Virus record (IMG/VR): IMGVR_UViG_3300044535_003454
Coordinates: 1-29,345 of that record
Strand: one strand, 5' to 3'
Length of the DNA: 29,345 nt
Origin: a virus
The notes beneath the pieces were generated by a model. That model had not been told where the DNA came from. It did no database searches and saw nothing but the letters and a program-made list of their open reading frames with translations. The position numbers were made by a program, and so were the translations under genes. Shown here piece by piece: positions 6,972-13,778 of the stretch. Within the stretch, counting starts at the first letter, position 1. Every line of letters begins with the position of its first letter.

Positions 6972-7294
6972 CTTTTTACATCAATCTTGTCATTTGTTAT
7001 GTTAGGAGATTTAACACACACAATTTCGCAGTCTTCTAAAAATTCTGGATCTGCAATGTCATATGGCTCAAGAATAAAAATGTCTCCAGAACTAAATTCT
7101 TGTCCTTGAATTTTCATTTTACCAGAAATAAGCAAGTTTATTTCATCTAGATGTTGGTGATAATGCCACCCATACTTTTCTCCCTTTTTATGTAACTTAT
7201 AGGAGACTTCAAAAGAGTTTGTTTGATAGGCTGCTTTTTCAAAATTTCCAACATACCATCCGCCAATAGAATCAGAAATTTTGGCAGTTTTCAT
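6968..7294 (-). CDS. Small cupin protein
   Basis: A 108-residue single cupin. GWHYHQHLDEINLLISGKMKI holds the first metal-binding motif (His-x-His and Glu), and EFSSGDIFILEPYDIADPEFL the second, where the usual final His is replaced. Related cupins serve as sugar isomerases, epimerase-like proteins or sensors. The start is set at 7294, preceded by AAAGG and a -10 at 7327-7322. The longer frame to 7420 would run through the divergent promoter and into the opposite gene. Confidence 0.7.
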   Translation of the reverse strand: MKTAKISDSIGGWYVGNFEKAAYQTNSFEVSYKLHKKGEKYGWHYHQHLDEINLLISGKMKIQGQEFSSGDIFILEPYDIADPEFLEDCEIVCVKSPNITNDKIDVKR

Positions 7295-7314
7295 AATTTT
7301 GCCTTTCTTTCTTC

Positions 7315-7330
7315 TGATATAATTATAGCA
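7315..7330. promoter_or_regulatory. Overlapping divergent -10 elements
   Basis: The perfect palindrome TATAATTATA (7318-7327) gives a TATAAT on each strand, sharing two bases. Each is preceded by a TG extension: TGA at 7315-7317 on the plus strand and TGC at 7330-7328 on the minus strand. The two start sites would lie about 15 bp apart, serving the cupin (7294, minus) and the GT61-like gene (7350, plus). RNA polymerase could occupy only one at a time. Confidence 0.7.
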
Positions 7331-7349
7331 TATTAGAGAAAGCAAAAGA

Positions 7350-8363
7350 TTGAAAAAGGTTTTTGATTTAAAGTATAAAAACTTAAGCCTTATTCCTCTT
7401 AAAAATTTTGGATACCCCATTACAAAATTAGACAGCTTTTCAATTCAACCTGGGCCTGGGATGTTTTGGATTAATGATAGTTTAGACTTAAAGCAAGTTG
7501 AAATAAAAGAAGACACATTTGTTCTAGACTTTATGGGGTATGCTCACTTTCACTTTATATACGACAAGCTTCTTCAGTATGAATTTATTAAACAGTATGT
7601 TCCAGAACTTAAAATTTCTATTGTTGCAACCAAGGGCTATCTAGATCAATACAAAAACCTTATAGGTGAGCTCATAGATATCTATAACATTTCCAATAAA
7701 AATATTATTGCTATTGATGAAGAAATTGTTGTAAGATTTGAAAAAACATATTTTATTTTGCCCACACACAATAGCATTTTTTCAGATTATTTTGAAAAGG
7801 TTTGGTTTGATCCTTGGAAAAGACCTGATGATTTTAAGTTTTATATAGAAAAAGCAAGGCCGCTTTTATTAAAAAGTTTTAAGGGCTTCATCTCTACAAA
7901 AAAAGAAAATAATAAAATTTTTATATCTAGATATAAGCAAAACAATAAAGTGGTCAGAGATAATACAAAAGAAAGGTTTATCTCTATGGTCGATGAGCTT
8001 AAGCTAGAAGCTTTTTTTAAAAACATGGGGTATAAAATTATTTACTCAGAAGATTTTGGTTTAAAAGATCAGGTCTCTATTTATTCTAGTGCATCTCACA
8101 TTGCTTCGTTGAAGGCTTCTGGGCTTGTAAATATAATTTTTGCTAATGATGGAGCAAAAGTCACAGCAATAAACGTAGATGACAGATATCAAATTTGGTA
8201 TGACTACATTGCTAAGCACTCTAATTTAGATTTTTTTGCACTTCCAGAAATAATTATAAACGGCTCAGCTATGAGTTATTTTGAAGACGTGACAAAAGAA
8301 ATAAAGCATTTTTCTTTTTTAGAGATTAAAGAATCTTTAGAAAAGAATATTAAAAGACTATGA
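7350..8363 (+). CDS. GT61-like glycosyltransferase, paralogue 1
   Basis: A 337-residue protein of the DUF563/GT61 type. It has a central HFHFIYDKLLQYEFIKQY segment (the H-W/F-x-D-like substrate region), KIFISRYKQNNK (about 190-201), then FKNMGYKIIYSEDFGLKDQVSIYSSA (about 223-250), typical of the nucleotide-sugar domain. It matches the genes at 9118 and 22906 in order of motifs. The start is TTG, with GAGAAAG about 9 nt upstream; no ATG is close. Its stop overlaps the convergent nucleotidyltransferase by 6 nt. Confidence 0.7.
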   Translation: MKKVFDLKYKNLSLIPLKNFGYPITKLDSFSIQPGPGMFWINDSLDLKQVEIKEDTFVLDFMGYAHFHFIYDKLLQYEFIKQYVPELKISIVATKGYLDQYKNLIGELIDIYNISNKNIIAIDEEIVVRFEKTYFILPTHNSIFSDYFEKVWFDPWKRPDDFKFYIEKARPLLLKSFKGFISTKKENNKIFISRYKQNNKVVRDNTKERFISMVDELKLEAFFKNMGYKIIYSEDFGLKDQVSIYSSASHIASLKASGLVNIIFANDGAKVTAINVDDRYQIWYDYIAKHSNLDFFALPEIIINGSAMSYFEDVTKEIKHFSFLEIKESLEKNIKRL

Positions 8364-9110
8364 GTTTTCTTTTCTCCAAAGGGTACTGCCAGAATATTTA
8401 TCTAGATCTTCTGGAATCCCTAAAGGAATATACTGCCCCTCTTCAAAGTAAAAAGGCAAAATCTTATACTTGTTTTTTATTAATACGTTATAAGTTTCTG
8501 AAACATAAACTTCTCCATGCCCCTCTTGCCTTCTAGAATAGATATACTCATGAGAGTCAAAGAAATACCTGGCTTTTTTCCAATAATGAAATCCAACAAG
8601 AGCATCATTACTTATAACATCTTTTTCAATAACCTCAACTATTTTGCCTTTAATAATTTTTGCAAAACTATTTCTTGGGTCTGTGCTTTTATGAATAATT
8701 ACAGCACCATCTGGGTCTTCTTTTTCAATAAAGGATAAAAACTCTCTTGCGTCCCAATTTAAAATCTGATCACAATTTATAATTATTAATGGATTATCTA
8801 AACTTTGTTGTAGTTCTAGTTCAGATCTGGCTAAATTTGCAGTATAGGCTGGACCGTTGTGAGGATGATCCCCAAAGTTTATTTCTATAGCCCCAGCCTG
8901 TCTAATTTCATTTGCCATTTTTGTATCTAGCTCGTTATTTTCGAAAGTTCTTGTTAAAACCCTGTATTTGGCATTAAGAATTCCAACAGAATCTATTGCA
9001 TGTGCAATAAGAGTTTTTCCTTTTAAAAAAATTAAAGGTTTTGGAACCTTGATTCCTTCACTTTTAAATCTTGCTCCTTGTCCAGCTGCTAACACCAATA
9101 CGTTTATCAT
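8358..9110 (-). CDS. Sugar-phosphate nucleotidyltransferase
   Basis: A 250-residue GT-A nucleotidyltransferase. LAAGQGARF (residues 7-15) is the NTP-binding signature, KVPKPLIFLKGKTLI supplies the conserved Lys-Pro-Leu, and LIIINCDQILN carries the metal-binding Asp. Such enzymes join a sugar-1-phosphate to an NTP to form the activated donor used by glycosyltransferases, which fits the surrounding genes. The exact sugar is unclear. It appears leaderless: TGC-TATAAT at 9125-9117 ends 6 nt before the ATG. Confidence 0.85.
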   Translation of the reverse strand: MINVLVLAAGQGARFKSEGIKVPKPLIFLKGKTLIAHAIDSVGILNAKYRVLTRTFENNELDTKMANEIRQAGAIEINFGDHPHNGPAYTANLARSELELQQSLDNPLIIINCDQILNWDAREFLSFIEKEDPDGAVIIHKSTDPRNSFAKIIKGKIVEVIEKDVISNDALVGFHYWKKARYFFDSHEYIYSRRQEGHGEVYVSETYNVLIKNKYKILPFYFEEGQYIPLGIPEDLDKYSGSTLWRKENS

Positions 9111-9116
9111 ATGTAA

Positions 9117-9125
9117 ATTATAGCA
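9117..9125 (-). promoter_or_regulatory. Extended -10 of the nucleotidyltransferase, containing the upstream gene's stop
   Basis: The minus strand reads TGCTATAAT, then 6 nt, then ATG (9110). The TAA of the gene at 9118-10278 lies inside the hexamer (9120-9118), so a promoter was fitted onto the end of a coding region. Confidence 0.65.
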
Positions 9126-10278
9126 TGCCTAAAAATTCTGGGTTATTTCTTTTTACTTCGGATATAATGTGGTTTGAGGAGTTTGGCTTTTCTTTCCAAA
9201 GCTTTCTTCGAGGAGTTACAAATGAATTTTTTATACCAAAATATTTTACGTATGTTTCATGAGGAAAGCTGTAGGTGTCAACAGTATTTAACACTAAAAC
9301 GCTTGCATCTTCACTACAAAACATGGTATTTAAAAATGCTGCACCAGCTAGGCCAACAACATATTTTGCAGAATTAAAAAGTTTTGCCTGATCAAATAGT
9401 GATGGATAATTTGACAAATCAACTATTTCATATCCATTTTCTTTAAAAAACTTTTCTATCTTTTCTTCATCTTTTTTTGCAAGGACTCTGTCTGTCCATG
9501 CTAAGTAGTTGTACTGAGAAAGCAAATTTTTTGCTAAATTATTTTTTTCTGCATGCTCTTTAGTTTCATTCATGGGGTACCCATGAAATATTCCTTGAAT
9601 AGTTTCAGACAAAATCCTGGCAGAGTCATTGTGCTTCATTCTGCTAATAAAAATTTTTTTATCAGGAAGGCGGGTCTCTTCTTTTAAAAATTTTTTTCTC
9701 ATACTTTTTTGAACAATTTTAAGCAAAATTTTAGAAGAATCTTTTTCCCAATCTTTTTCTAAACTATCTACAAAAATTTTATACATTCCAGAGTTTCTAT
9801 ACTGTCCTATAAAAAAACAAGAAGATATTTCTATAGAGTCAAAATTACGTAAATCTATAATATCATTTTGATTTAATCCAAATGCTTCAAACAATCCTTT
9901 TTCTTTTAATATGTTTACAAAATGTTGAGCTGAATTAGCAAAGATAGTATTTTTTTTTGTAAAAAGATTTAACACCTTAATTTTTAATTGTGGAATTGCC
10001 AGCCTTATAGCCTCTGCTTCTCCAATTATGTCAATCATAAGCTCCCAAAATTGATAGAATGGGGCATCGGACAGAAAAACTATACAGGGTTCGTCAATCT
10101 TGTATACTTTTCCAGTACTTTTTCCGTGTTTTTTAGTTATCAATACATTGCTCAGTTTTACAAAAGAAGTGTGTAGATTTGGATCTTTTATTACTTCTGA
10201 ACTTTCATATGTTGCTTCAAAATTTTCATCATTATTTTTAACAACAACTGGTAAATTGGAAAAATAGTATTTAGTCAT
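9118..10278 (-). CDS. GT61-like glycosyltransferase, paralogue 2
   Basis: A 386-residue member of the same family as the genes at 7350 and 22906. Visible motifs are SDAPFYQFWELMIDIIGEAEAI (about 71-92), DKKIFISRMKHND (about 205-217), and the C-terminal NGYEIVDLSNYPSLFDQAKLFNSAKYVVGLAGAAFLN (about 292-328), where the glycine-rich GLAGAAFLN is characteristic of GT61. No strong promoter or Shine-Dalgarno is visible; TACATA lies 6 nt before the ATG. A terminator lies just upstream, so it probably starts a new transcript. Confidence 0.7.
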   Translation of the reverse strand: MTKYYFSNLPVVVKNNDENFEATYESSEVIKDPNLHTSFVKLSNVLITKKHGKSTGKVYKIDEPCIVFLSDAPFYQFWELMIDIIGEAEAIRLAIPQLKIKVLNLFTKKNTIFANSAQHFVNILKEKGLFEAFGLNQNDIIDLRNFDSIEISSCFFIGQYRNSGMYKIFVDSLEKDWEKDSSKILLKIVQKSMRKKFLKEETRLPDKKIFISRMKHNDSARILSETIQGIFHGYPMNETKEHAEKNNLAKNLLSQYNYLAWTDRVLAKKDEEKIEKFFKENGYEIVDLSNYPSLFDQAKLFNSAKYVVGLAGAAFLNTMFCSEDASVLVLNTVDTYSFPHETYVKYFGIKNSFVTPRRKLWKEKPNSSNHIISEVKRNNPEFLGML

Positions 10279-10296
10279 AATGGCTATGTAGATTAA

Positions 10297-10322
10297 AAGC
10301 GGGCCACTTTCGCAGCCCGCTT
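10297..10322 (-). terminator. Intrinsic terminator after the holin-like gene
   Basis: AAGCGGGC (10297-10304) and GCCCGCTT (10315-10322) form a perfect 8-bp, GC-rich stem with a 10-nt loop. On the minus strand the stem ends in a TTTT run. It lies 8 nt past the stop of the gene at 10331. Confidence 0.8.
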
Positions 10323-10330
10323 AAAAATCG

Positions 10331-10615
10331 TTACTTCTTTTTAGAAGCTACCTTTTTAGCTGCAGGCTTCTTAGCTGGAGCCTTCATAGGCTTAGCGGCC
10401 TTAGCAGCCTTGTCAACGGCCTCTGCTGATGGCAAAATACCAAAAGCTGGGTCATTTGGATTAACAGCTCGTAGGGCCACTGGAATCAGGGCTGCTACCA
10501 ATGAGTATGCCAAGTCTGCTGGATCAGTAACTCCAGCTAGGTATAGGGCAGATGCTGCTCCTAGAACGCTTCTTCCATAGGAAGCTAGCATATTCTTTAG
10601 GTGTTCTGTTTTCAT
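10331..10615 (-). CDS. Small holin-like membrane protein with Lys/Ala-rich tail
   Basis: A 94-residue protein: short charged N-terminus, hydrophobic region about residues 12-52 (VLGAASALYLAGVTDPADLAYSLVAALIPVALRAV, room for two helices), then a Lys/Ala/Pro tail (KPMKAPAKKPAAKKVASKKK). Two helices plus a strongly basic cytoplasmic tail suit a holin, but no lysis enzyme is directly adjacent, so the call is tentative. The start is at 10615, preceded by AAGGAG. The upstream in-frame ATG at 10666 has no ribosome-binding site and would cross an inverted repeat. Confidence 0.6.
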   Translation of the reverse strand: MKTEHLKNMLASYGRSVLGAASALYLAGVTDPADLAYSLVAALIPVALRAVNPNDPAFGILPSAEAVDKAAKAAKPMKAPAKKPAAKKVASKKK

Positions 10616-10634
10616 TTTTCTCCTTGTTTTGTTT

Positions 10635-10658
10635 TTTTCTATATTTTTATATAGAAAA
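10635..10658. repeat. AT-rich inverted repeat in the leader of the holin-like gene
   Basis: TTTTCTATAT (10635-10644) and ATATAGAAAA (10649-10658) are a perfect 10-bp inverted repeat with a TTTT loop. It lies between the stop at 10670 and the AAGGAG before 10615. No T-run follows on the minus strand. It could be a weak hairpin, an operator or part of a -10 region. Confidence 0.5.
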
Positions 10659-10669
10659 TCTATCAAATT

Positions 10670-11104
10670 TTATTTTATCATATTGTCTGCAGAGTCTTCG
10701 GGCATTACCTTTATAAGATCATCATAGGCATCGGATATCCTATCAATAATAATAGTGTGTGGAGATTCACCATTAGCTGAACCATAGGTTTTTGCATAAA
10801 GGATTTGTGGCTCTACCTTATTCTTAAACTCAAGAAGTGATGCTTGCACTTGTTCAATATAATCAAAAGCCCAATCTCTTGACTGAGATATAAACTTTAA
10901 GAATCCTTCGCTTTGCTCTATTGACTCAGATTCTTTTTTGTTTAGCTCTTCCTTTAATCTTTGAGAAATTACTGACTTGTCTAAAGCTATTTGAGTTATT
11001 TCAATATAAAGTTTTTTGTTTTTAGATCGAATAATTAAATTATTTATTAACAAAATAACAATTACCAGTGACAGCACTATAAACGCAATAGTATCTAAAA
11101 TCAC
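10670..11104 (-). CDS. Membrane-anchored coiled-coil protein
   Basis: A 144-residue protein with one N-terminal membrane helix (residues 3-26, LDTIAFIVLSLVIVILLINNLI). A basic stretch RSKNKK and a long charged helix rich in Glu/Lys/Ser follow, probably a coiled coil. The single anchor plus helical body recalls inner-membrane spanins, but no outer-membrane partner is expected in an actinobacterial host, so I leave it unassigned. The start is GTG, overlapping the upstream stop as GTGA. Confidence 0.65.
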   Translation of the reverse strand: MILDTIAFIVLSLVIVILLINNLIIRSKNKKLYIEITQIALDKSVISQRLKEELNKKESESIEQSEGFLKFISQSRDWAFDYIEQVQASLLEFKNKVEPQILYAKTYGSANGESPHTIIIDRISDAYDDLIKVMPEDSADNMIK

Positions 11105-11340
11105 TCTGCACCACCTTCTCTAACCAATAAAACTATTGCTCCATTATCTTCAAAAGCTTTTTTTACCCTTATCATATATTCTACTGCTTGGCGTTTGCCG
11201 TCATGAGAAAGAGACATAAAGGCCTTTTCACTTGCTTTAACAGTAATAAAATTATCATTGTCTATTATTTGAACTGCAAAATTTTGAGGTGCAAAATGAG
11301 ACAAAGATCTAAAGGCAGTCTTCATAGAATCAGTATACAT
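11101..11340 (-). CDS. Small protein of unknown function
   Basis: A 79-residue soluble protein. A short beta pattern (FAVQIIDNDNFITVKAS) is followed by a helix (SHDGKRQAVEYMIRVKKAFEDNG) and a final strand (AIVLLVREGG), a compact alpha/beta fold. I do not recognise it. It begins 2 nt after the HAD phosphatase stop and is coupled to the next gene by GTGA. Confidence 0.6.
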   Translation of the reverse strand: MYTDSMKTAFRSLSHFAPQNFAVQIIDNDNFITVKASEKAFMSLSHDGKRQAVEYMIRVKKAFEDNGAIVLLVREGGAE

Positions 11341-11342
11341 AT

Positions 11343-12014
11343 TTATATCGCTTTCTTTTTTAGCTCTACTAGTATATCAGAGTTGAAGCTCTTGTCAATT
11401 GCCCTAATTGAGTTTTCAATAAGACTTAAAGTTACATCTTTTCTACTGGTGACCTTCACTAAGTTTCCCCCACTTTTTTCTGCAGCCTCTTGACCAACTG
11501 GGCTATCCTCTATAATTAAAGCTTCTTTTGGATGCAGGCCAAAGTGCTGGATTGCTTTTTTATAAATTTCTGGGCTAGGCTTAGGATTTTTTACGTTATC
11601 ATTTCCTAGAAAAAGATCTACCATATCGTATACTCCAATATTTTTTAACACTGTTGTCACGGTTTTGCTTAAAGCATTTGACGCTACAGCAATCTTATAC
11701 CCTCTAGCCTTAAGGACTTCAAATATTCCAATAATGTCTAAGTCTTTATAAACCTTGTTTAAAAGTGCGGGAGTGTACAGCTGCTTGGCTGTGAGAATCT
11801 TTTCTTTAATTTTTAAGTCAGTTATAGAATATTTATTAAAAAGAATATCTAGCTTTTTTGAGCTTGGCAAGCCCTTATAGGTTATCTCGTGCTCGTGTGG
11901 AGATATAACCCATTTTGGATCAATATCGGACAAGGCTTTGTTAAAAGCCTCATAATGAAAAATTTCGGTGTCTGCCAACACTCCGTCTAAATCAAAAATA
12001 ATTAACTTAATCAT
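11343..12014 (-). CDS. HAD-superfamily phosphatase, beta-phosphoglucomutase-like
   Basis: A 223-residue HAD hydrolase. Motif I is LIIFDLDGVLADTE (residues 4-17), with the nucleophile Asp and the general acid two residues on. Motif II is IAVASNALS, and the Lys of motif III is in NPKPSPEIYKKA. Motif IV is LIIEDSPVGQEAA. The helical cap after motif I is of the beta-PGM/phosphatase type. It probably dephosphorylates or isomerises a sugar phosphate, in line with the glycan genes. The start is placed at 12014, just after the whiB stop, because the longer frame adds 13 residues with no HAD similarity. Confidence 0.85.
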   Translation of the reverse strand: MIKLIIFDLDGVLADTEIFHYEAFNKALSDIDPKWVISPHEHEITYKGLPSSKKLDILFNKYSITDLKIKEKILTAKQLYTPALLNKVYKDLDIIGIFEVLKARGYKIAVASNALSKTVTTVLKNIGVYDMVDLFLGNDNVKNPKPSPEIYKKAIQHFGLHPKEALIIEDSPVGQEAAEKSGGNLVKVTSRKDVTLSLIENSIRAIDKSFNSDILVELKKKAI

Positions 12015-12016
12015 GT

Positions 12017-12298
12017 TTAGTCCATAGTCAAATTTTTCCAAGTTTTGGCCCATTGCTCTTTAGTTTTATGTTTAGAAAACTCTCTAGAAATTTTTCCACC
12101 TTCAAGAAAAACTCCTCCCCAAACCCCCCACTCTTTTTGAGAAACTCCAACAGCAAAACATTCTCTAGCTACTGGGCAGCCAGAGCATAATTTTTCAACG
12201 GCTGGACGCAAAGACAAGTCTTCTTCATATTTATCAAAAAATATATTTGTGTCATACCCAGAACAAGACCCTAAGTCTTTCCATTCTTGTCTATGCAT
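12017..12298 (-). CDS. whiB: WhiB-family iron-sulfur transcription regulator
   Basis: A 93-residue Wbl protein. The four cluster cysteines are C12, C38, C41 and C47 (C-x25-C-x2-C-x5-C), followed by the family's GVWGG turn (58-62) and a basic C-terminal segment for DNA contact. Wbl proteins bind a [4Fe-4S] cluster and the primary sigma factor in actinobacteria. Phage copies such as that of mycobacteriophage TM4 can dominantly interfere with the host WhiB. This is the best host marker in the window. It overlaps the upstream small gene by 8 nt. Confidence 0.93.
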   Translation of the reverse strand: MHRQEWKDLGSCSGYDTNIFFDKYEEDLSLRPAVEKLCSGCPVARECFAVGVSQKEWGVWGGVFLEGGKISREFSKHKTKEQWAKTWKNLTMD

Positions 12299-12506
12299 TA
12301 TAGTTTATTTTTCCTGGAATTTCCCAGCCGTGGGCACTTGGCTCAAACCTTTGCTCTATATGCCAAACACCCTTTACCAAAACTCCTTGTTTTGAAGTCT
12401 TTGCTTTATCTGAAGGGTATCGCTTTACGACTGTCCAGCCATCCCAAGAAAGTTCCTTATTGGAGGAAACAATTTTTTCCATCTCATCAATTGTTTTTAT
12501 GATCAT
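12291..12506 (-). CDS. Small protein encoded next to whiB, unknown function
   Basis: A 71-residue soluble protein. An N-terminal helix (KTIDEMEKIVSSN) is followed by a Trp-rich beta region (LSWDGWTVVKRY, GVLVKGVWHIEQRFEPSAHGWEIPGK). I think similar small proteins occur beside regulators in actinophages but cannot name a family. AGAGAG lies about 8 nt before the ATG. Its end overlaps whiB by 8 nt, so the two are probably co-translated. Confidence 0.6.
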   Translation of the reverse strand: MIIKTIDEMEKIVSSNKELSWDGWTVVKRYPSDKAKTSKQGVLVKGVWHIEQRFEPSAHGWEIPGKINYNA

Positions 12507-12530
12507 TTTAGATTGCTCTCTATTTTTGCT

Positions 12531-12881
12531 TTAAAACCTGTAAACGCCCACACGAGTATCTTTGCTTTCTGCATACGATACTAATGACGATACTGGTTCT
12601 TTTGGTTTACTGAAAAAAGCAAAATATCCTATGCTATGAATATTTTCTTTAATCCAGCTTGGAGGAATCTTAATCATTTTAATACGAATTCCCCTTGCTT
12701 TTAAGCTTCTTTCTGAAACGTTTGAAAATTCCAAAGCCATAGAGTTTATATGTGATGGCCCTGCAGAATAAATATAAAACTCTTTGTCTTCATCTTTCAT
12801 TTCAGAAAGGGCAGTCCCCATAGCTCGCAAAAAAACGGAATAGTCGCTAAATGCCTTTGTTCCCTGAATGGCCACTATCAT
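12531..12881 (-). CDS. Rossmann-like small protein, possibly SLOG-related
   Basis: A 116-residue alpha/beta protein. It opens MIVAIQGTKAFSDYSVFLRAM, a strand, Gly loop and helix like those of SLOG/YspA nucleotide-binding proteins. EFYIYSAGPSHINSMALEFSN then has a Gly followed by a helix, as in that fold. The C-terminal half (FAFFSKPKEPVSSLVSYAES) has a further strand and helix. The SLOG link is by pattern only. AAGGA precedes the ATG, which lies inside the end of the upstream gene (35-nt overlap). Confidence 0.55.
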   Translation of the reverse strand: MIVAIQGTKAFSDYSVFLRAMGTALSEMKDEDKEFYIYSAGPSHINSMALEFSNVSERSLKARGIRIKMIKIPPSWIKENIHSIGYFAFFSKPKEPVSSLVSYAESKDTRVGVYRF

Positions 12882-13275
12882 CTTTACGTCCTTCCGCTAA
12901 GGCTTCAACTATATGAATTACCTTCTCTAATTGTACCCTATTCATACCCATTGTGTCAACTACTCTGGCAGTCTCTTCTGCAACAACTCCCTCTTCCATG
13001 TCTGCAACAAAAAGGGCATTGTTTTTAATCCAATAGGCTTCATTGTCTACAAAGACTACACGGGTATACATGCTTTTTTGATGAGCCATTGATTGAGTAT
13101 TTGCTTGTTTACCCAAAAAAAGGGATTCTGGCAAAAAATCTTTTATAATTTCATGAATATGGCTTTGACGATATGTTATTCTTATTTGAGAATTTTGAGA
13201 TAAAGTTTTGATAGCAAAAATGCGGAGCATAAAAATAGCTACAATGGCTACTATAAACCCTAAAAGAAATTCCAT
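12847..13275 (-). CDS. Single-pass membrane protein with soluble domain, unknown
   Basis: A 142-residue protein. Residues 2-21 (EFLLGFIVAIVAIFMLRIFA) form a membrane anchor. The rest is soluble, with an alpha/beta centre (TRVVFVDNEAYWIKNNALFVADM) and a C-terminal helix. The stretch VDTMGMNRVQLEKVIHIVEALAEG recalls proteins common in actinophages, but I cannot assign a role. AGGAG lies 5 nt before the ATG, and a TG-TAGAAT -10 lies at 13298-13293. Confidence 0.6.
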   Translation of the reverse strand: MEFLLGFIVAIVAIFMLRIFAIKTLSQNSQIRITYRQSHIHEIIKDFLPESLFLGKQANTQSMAHQKSMYTRVVFVDNEAYWIKNNALFVADMEEGVVAEETARVVDTMGMNRVQLEKVIHIVEALAEGRKDDSGHSGNKGI

Positions 13276-13315
13276 AATTACTCCTAATTAATATTCTACA
13301 CTGTTTTATAAAATA

Positions 13316-13558
13316 TTAAATGGTTTCCTTAAGTCTATTCTCAACTAGCTTATCTCGCTCATCAACAACTTGATATGCAAATTTCATCATTTTATCATAT
13401 CCAACTGCATTGTCCATTATGTTATTATAATGATGTGCACAAAACAATAAATCTCCTGTTACCCCAGAAACATAAACATAGGCTTGGGCACCGCATAAAT
13501 CACATCGATCTGAGGCATTTAGCTGCCAATCAGTTTTATCCTCTATTGTTTCTGTCAA
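13316..13558 (-). CDS. DUF7455-like zinc-binding small protein
   Basis: The core reads SDRCDLCGAQAYVYVSGVTG then LLFCAHHYN: a CxxC and a C-x-HH pair that would bind one zinc. This closely follows the actinobacterial DUF7455 pattern (DRCDxCGAQAYV...LLFCxHH). The role is unknown. I prefer the TTG at 13558, placed directly after the FmdB-like stop with AGGG upstream; it leaves an 18-residue lead before the zinc core, similar to relatives. An ATG at 13606 is the alternative and would overlap the upstream gene by 47 nt. Confidence 0.75.
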   Translation of the reverse strand: MTETIEDKTDWQLNASDRCDLCGAQAYVYVSGVTGDLLFCAHHYNNIMDNAVGYDKMMKFAYQVVDERDKLVENRLKETI

Positions 13559-13559
13559 G

Positions 13560-13742
13560 CTATCCCTTATTATCTGTTGAATAAAAGCCACCGCCATTAA
13601 AGGCAACCCCTATCGGATAGTATACACGAGTAAGTGATAAATTGCAAGTCTTACACTCATACCCTGGATCTTCTTCCATAATGCTTCTAGAAAAAGACTC
13701 TTTGGTTTTACACTTTGGGCACTCATACTCGTATATAGGCAT
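13560..13742 (-). CDS. FmdB-type zinc-ribbon protein
   Basis: A 60-residue zinc ribbon. MPIYEYECPKCKTKESFSR and YECKTCNLSLTRVYYP supply two CxxC knuckles in the FmdB/putative regulatory protein pattern, followed by a Gly-rich tail (AFNGGGFYSTDNKG). Cellular versions have loose links to regulation of amide metabolism; phage versions are uncharacterised. A TGC-TAAAAT -10 (13764-13756) would start the transcript only about 7 nt before the ATG. Confidence 0.85.
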   Translation of the reverse strand: MPIYEYECPKCKTKESFSRSIMEEDPGYECKTCNLSLTRVYYPIGVAFNGGGFYSTDNKG

Positions 13743-13778
13743 ATCTATCTATTACATTTTAGCATAAAGTTATAAAGT

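Noticed and set aside
7295-7420. N-terminal extension of the cupin to 7420.
   Set aside because: It would run through the divergent promoter and the start of the opposite GT61-like gene, and adds a Phe/Leu/Lys-rich stretch typical of AT-rich non-coding DNA.
10670-11104. The coiled-coil membrane protein as an inner-membrane spanin.
   Set aside because: Spanins bridge to an outer membrane; the WhiB gene points to an actinobacterial host without a classical one, and no lipoprotein partner is nearby.
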